This document shows, piece by piece, positions 5,444 to 6,006 of a stretch of 6,006 nucleotides of DNA. The DNA comes from Synergistaceae bacterium (GTDB lineage Bacteria > Synergistota > Synergistia > Synergistales > Aminobacteriaceae), in contig JAFRSL010000001.1 of NCBI GenBank assembly GCA_017427625.1, positions 1 through 6,006 of the forward strand. The letters are read 5' to 3'. Position 1 is the first letter of the stretch. Each line of letters opens with the position of its first letter. The position numbers and the translations under genes were made by a program. The notes under the pieces are model-generated. The model worked only from the letters and a program-made list of their open reading frames with translations, did not search any database and was not told the origin of the DNA.

Positions 5444-5890
5444 ATGTATTACCTGTGGAAGAACACGCCTTACGGGATAATACGGGTATCATATTCTGGG
5501 CTTTATGATTTCGCTCTTGATGCCGTGAAGTCGAAGCTCAGACTCTACAGCATAACCCTTGAGCCTTCCGGAAAGAAAGAGCACGCTAATATCACGCTGG
5601 TATTCTCGGAGGAGGACTTATCGCCCGAAAAGAAGTCCATCGTTGAGGAGCATATATCGTCAGTCCTTAAGCCTATGGGATTGAAGGCCTCGATAGTTTG
5701 GGCGACACCTGAACGCGGGATCATGCCTGTGATTCAGAGTCCTTACCTCTGGGCGGGGATAGCGTCATGTATAGCTGTGATAATTACGGCAGGGTTCGAG
5801 GGATTTTTCTGGACATTATTCTGGGGAGGGGCAGCGTGGTTTATGATACGAGGGACGAAATATATAGCTGAGAGATTCAGGAGCGCGTGA
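5444..5890 (+). CDS. Small protein with soluble N-domain and C-terminal membrane hairpin, possible Asp23 partner
   Basis: I do not recognise a named family. The 148-residue product has a soluble N-terminal part (1-95) followed by two membrane segments, about 101-117 and 120-135, joined by a tight turn containing Glu119. It ends in the basic segment RGTKYIAERFRSA, which by the positive-inside rule would be cytoplasmic, placing both ends in the cytoplasm. The soluble part has a helix (22-33), strands at 35-41 and 48-54, a helix (60-77) and a strand (80-87). This is the same helix-strand-strand-helix-strand order as the Asp23 protein encoded just upstream. The start lies 3 bases after that gene's stop, with AAGAGG at 5427-5432 and an 11-base spacer. 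Staphylococcal Asp23 is held at the membrane by AmaP, which has its membrane hairpin at the N-terminus. This protein may be a reversed equivalent; that is inference. Confidence 0.8.
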   Translation: MYYLWKNTPYGIIRVSYSGLYDFALDAVKSKLRLYSITLEPSGKKEHANITLVFSEEDLSPEKKSIVEEHISSVLKPMGLKASIVWATPERGIMPVIQSPYLWAGIASCIAVIITAGFEGFFWTLFWGGAAWFMIRGTKYIAERFRSA

Positions 5891-5891
5891 A

Positions 5892-6006
5892 ATGGCGGGA
5901 AAGAAGAAGAAATTTATCGGCAAAAAATTCGAGGCACTCCACAGGTCGCGTGAGCTTGCGGTTCAGTTTCTCTGTTCACTTGAGATTTGCCCCGAGCAGG
6001 ATTTCA
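5892..6006 (+). CDS. nusB: Transcription antitermination factor NusB, N-terminal fragment
   Basis: The gene runs off the right edge; 38 residues are visible of a usual 130-160. NusB binds boxA RNA with NusE (ribosomal protein S10) and supports antitermination in rRNA operons. After a basic MAGKKKKFIGKKFEAL leader, the segment HRSRELAVQFLCSLEI matches the first NusB helix pattern (R..ARE.ALQ.LY..E), with Cys instead of the common Tyr. The start is supported by AGGAG at 5879-5883 with an 8-base spacer; only one base separates it from the preceding stop, so it is cotranscribed with efp and the Asp23 module. The basic leader is longer than in E. coli NusB. Identification rests on a short fragment plus the efp/Asp23 context. 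Confidence 0.85.
   Translation, partial: MAGKKKKFIGKKFEALHRSRELAVQFLCSLEICPEQDF

Overview
The window is typical bacterial chromosome with about 50% GC, short intergenic gaps and Shine-Dalgarno sites before most genes. The gene set suggests an anaerobic, amino-acid- or sugar-fermenting bacterium with a diderm envelope, most likely Synergistota; this is inference. Three points support it: the sugar-binding protein has a cleavable signal peptide but no lipobox, the thioredoxin is of the type found in amino-acid-fermenting anaerobes, and EF-P, an Asp23-family protein and NusB are adjacent. No rRNA, tRNA, CRISPR array or insertion sequence is visible.

Region 1 (1-2330, + strand) is the 3' end of a sugar-uptake operon. 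It holds the C-terminal part of an ABC permease of the ribose/rhamnose/AI-2 type, then its periplasmic binding protein, then an L-rhamnose mutarotase. The mutarotase makes L-rhamnose or a close 6-deoxyhexose the best substrate guess. The 95-bp gap between permease and binding protein holds a palindromic element resembling a dispersed repeat. A strong terminator hairpin sits between the binding protein and the mutarotase, and another follows the mutarotase.

Region 2 (2327-3960) is a thiol-redox pair read divergently from a 92-bp shared promoter region: thioredoxin reductase (- strand) and a small thioredoxin (+ strand). The reductase has an extra C-terminal domain of about 85 residues that looks like a thioredoxin fold without cysteines. 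The thioredoxin has KCGPC instead of WCGPC.

Region 3 (3973-4359, - strand) is an uncharacterised protein of about 128 residues with a CxxC pair. It converges on the thioredoxin gene and diverges from efp.

Region 4 (4389-6006, + strand) is a tightly packed operon: efp, an Asp23/Gls24-family gene abutting it (TAAATG), a small protein with a C-terminal membrane hairpin, and the start of nusB, which runs off the edge. It combines translation (EF-P rescues proline stalls), transcription antitermination (NusB) and a two-gene Asp23-type module of unknown function.

I see no clear undescribed system. The best candidates for a second look are the cysteine-free tail on thioredoxin reductase, the Asp23 plus membrane-protein pair, and the arginine-tip EF-P with no modifying enzyme nearby.
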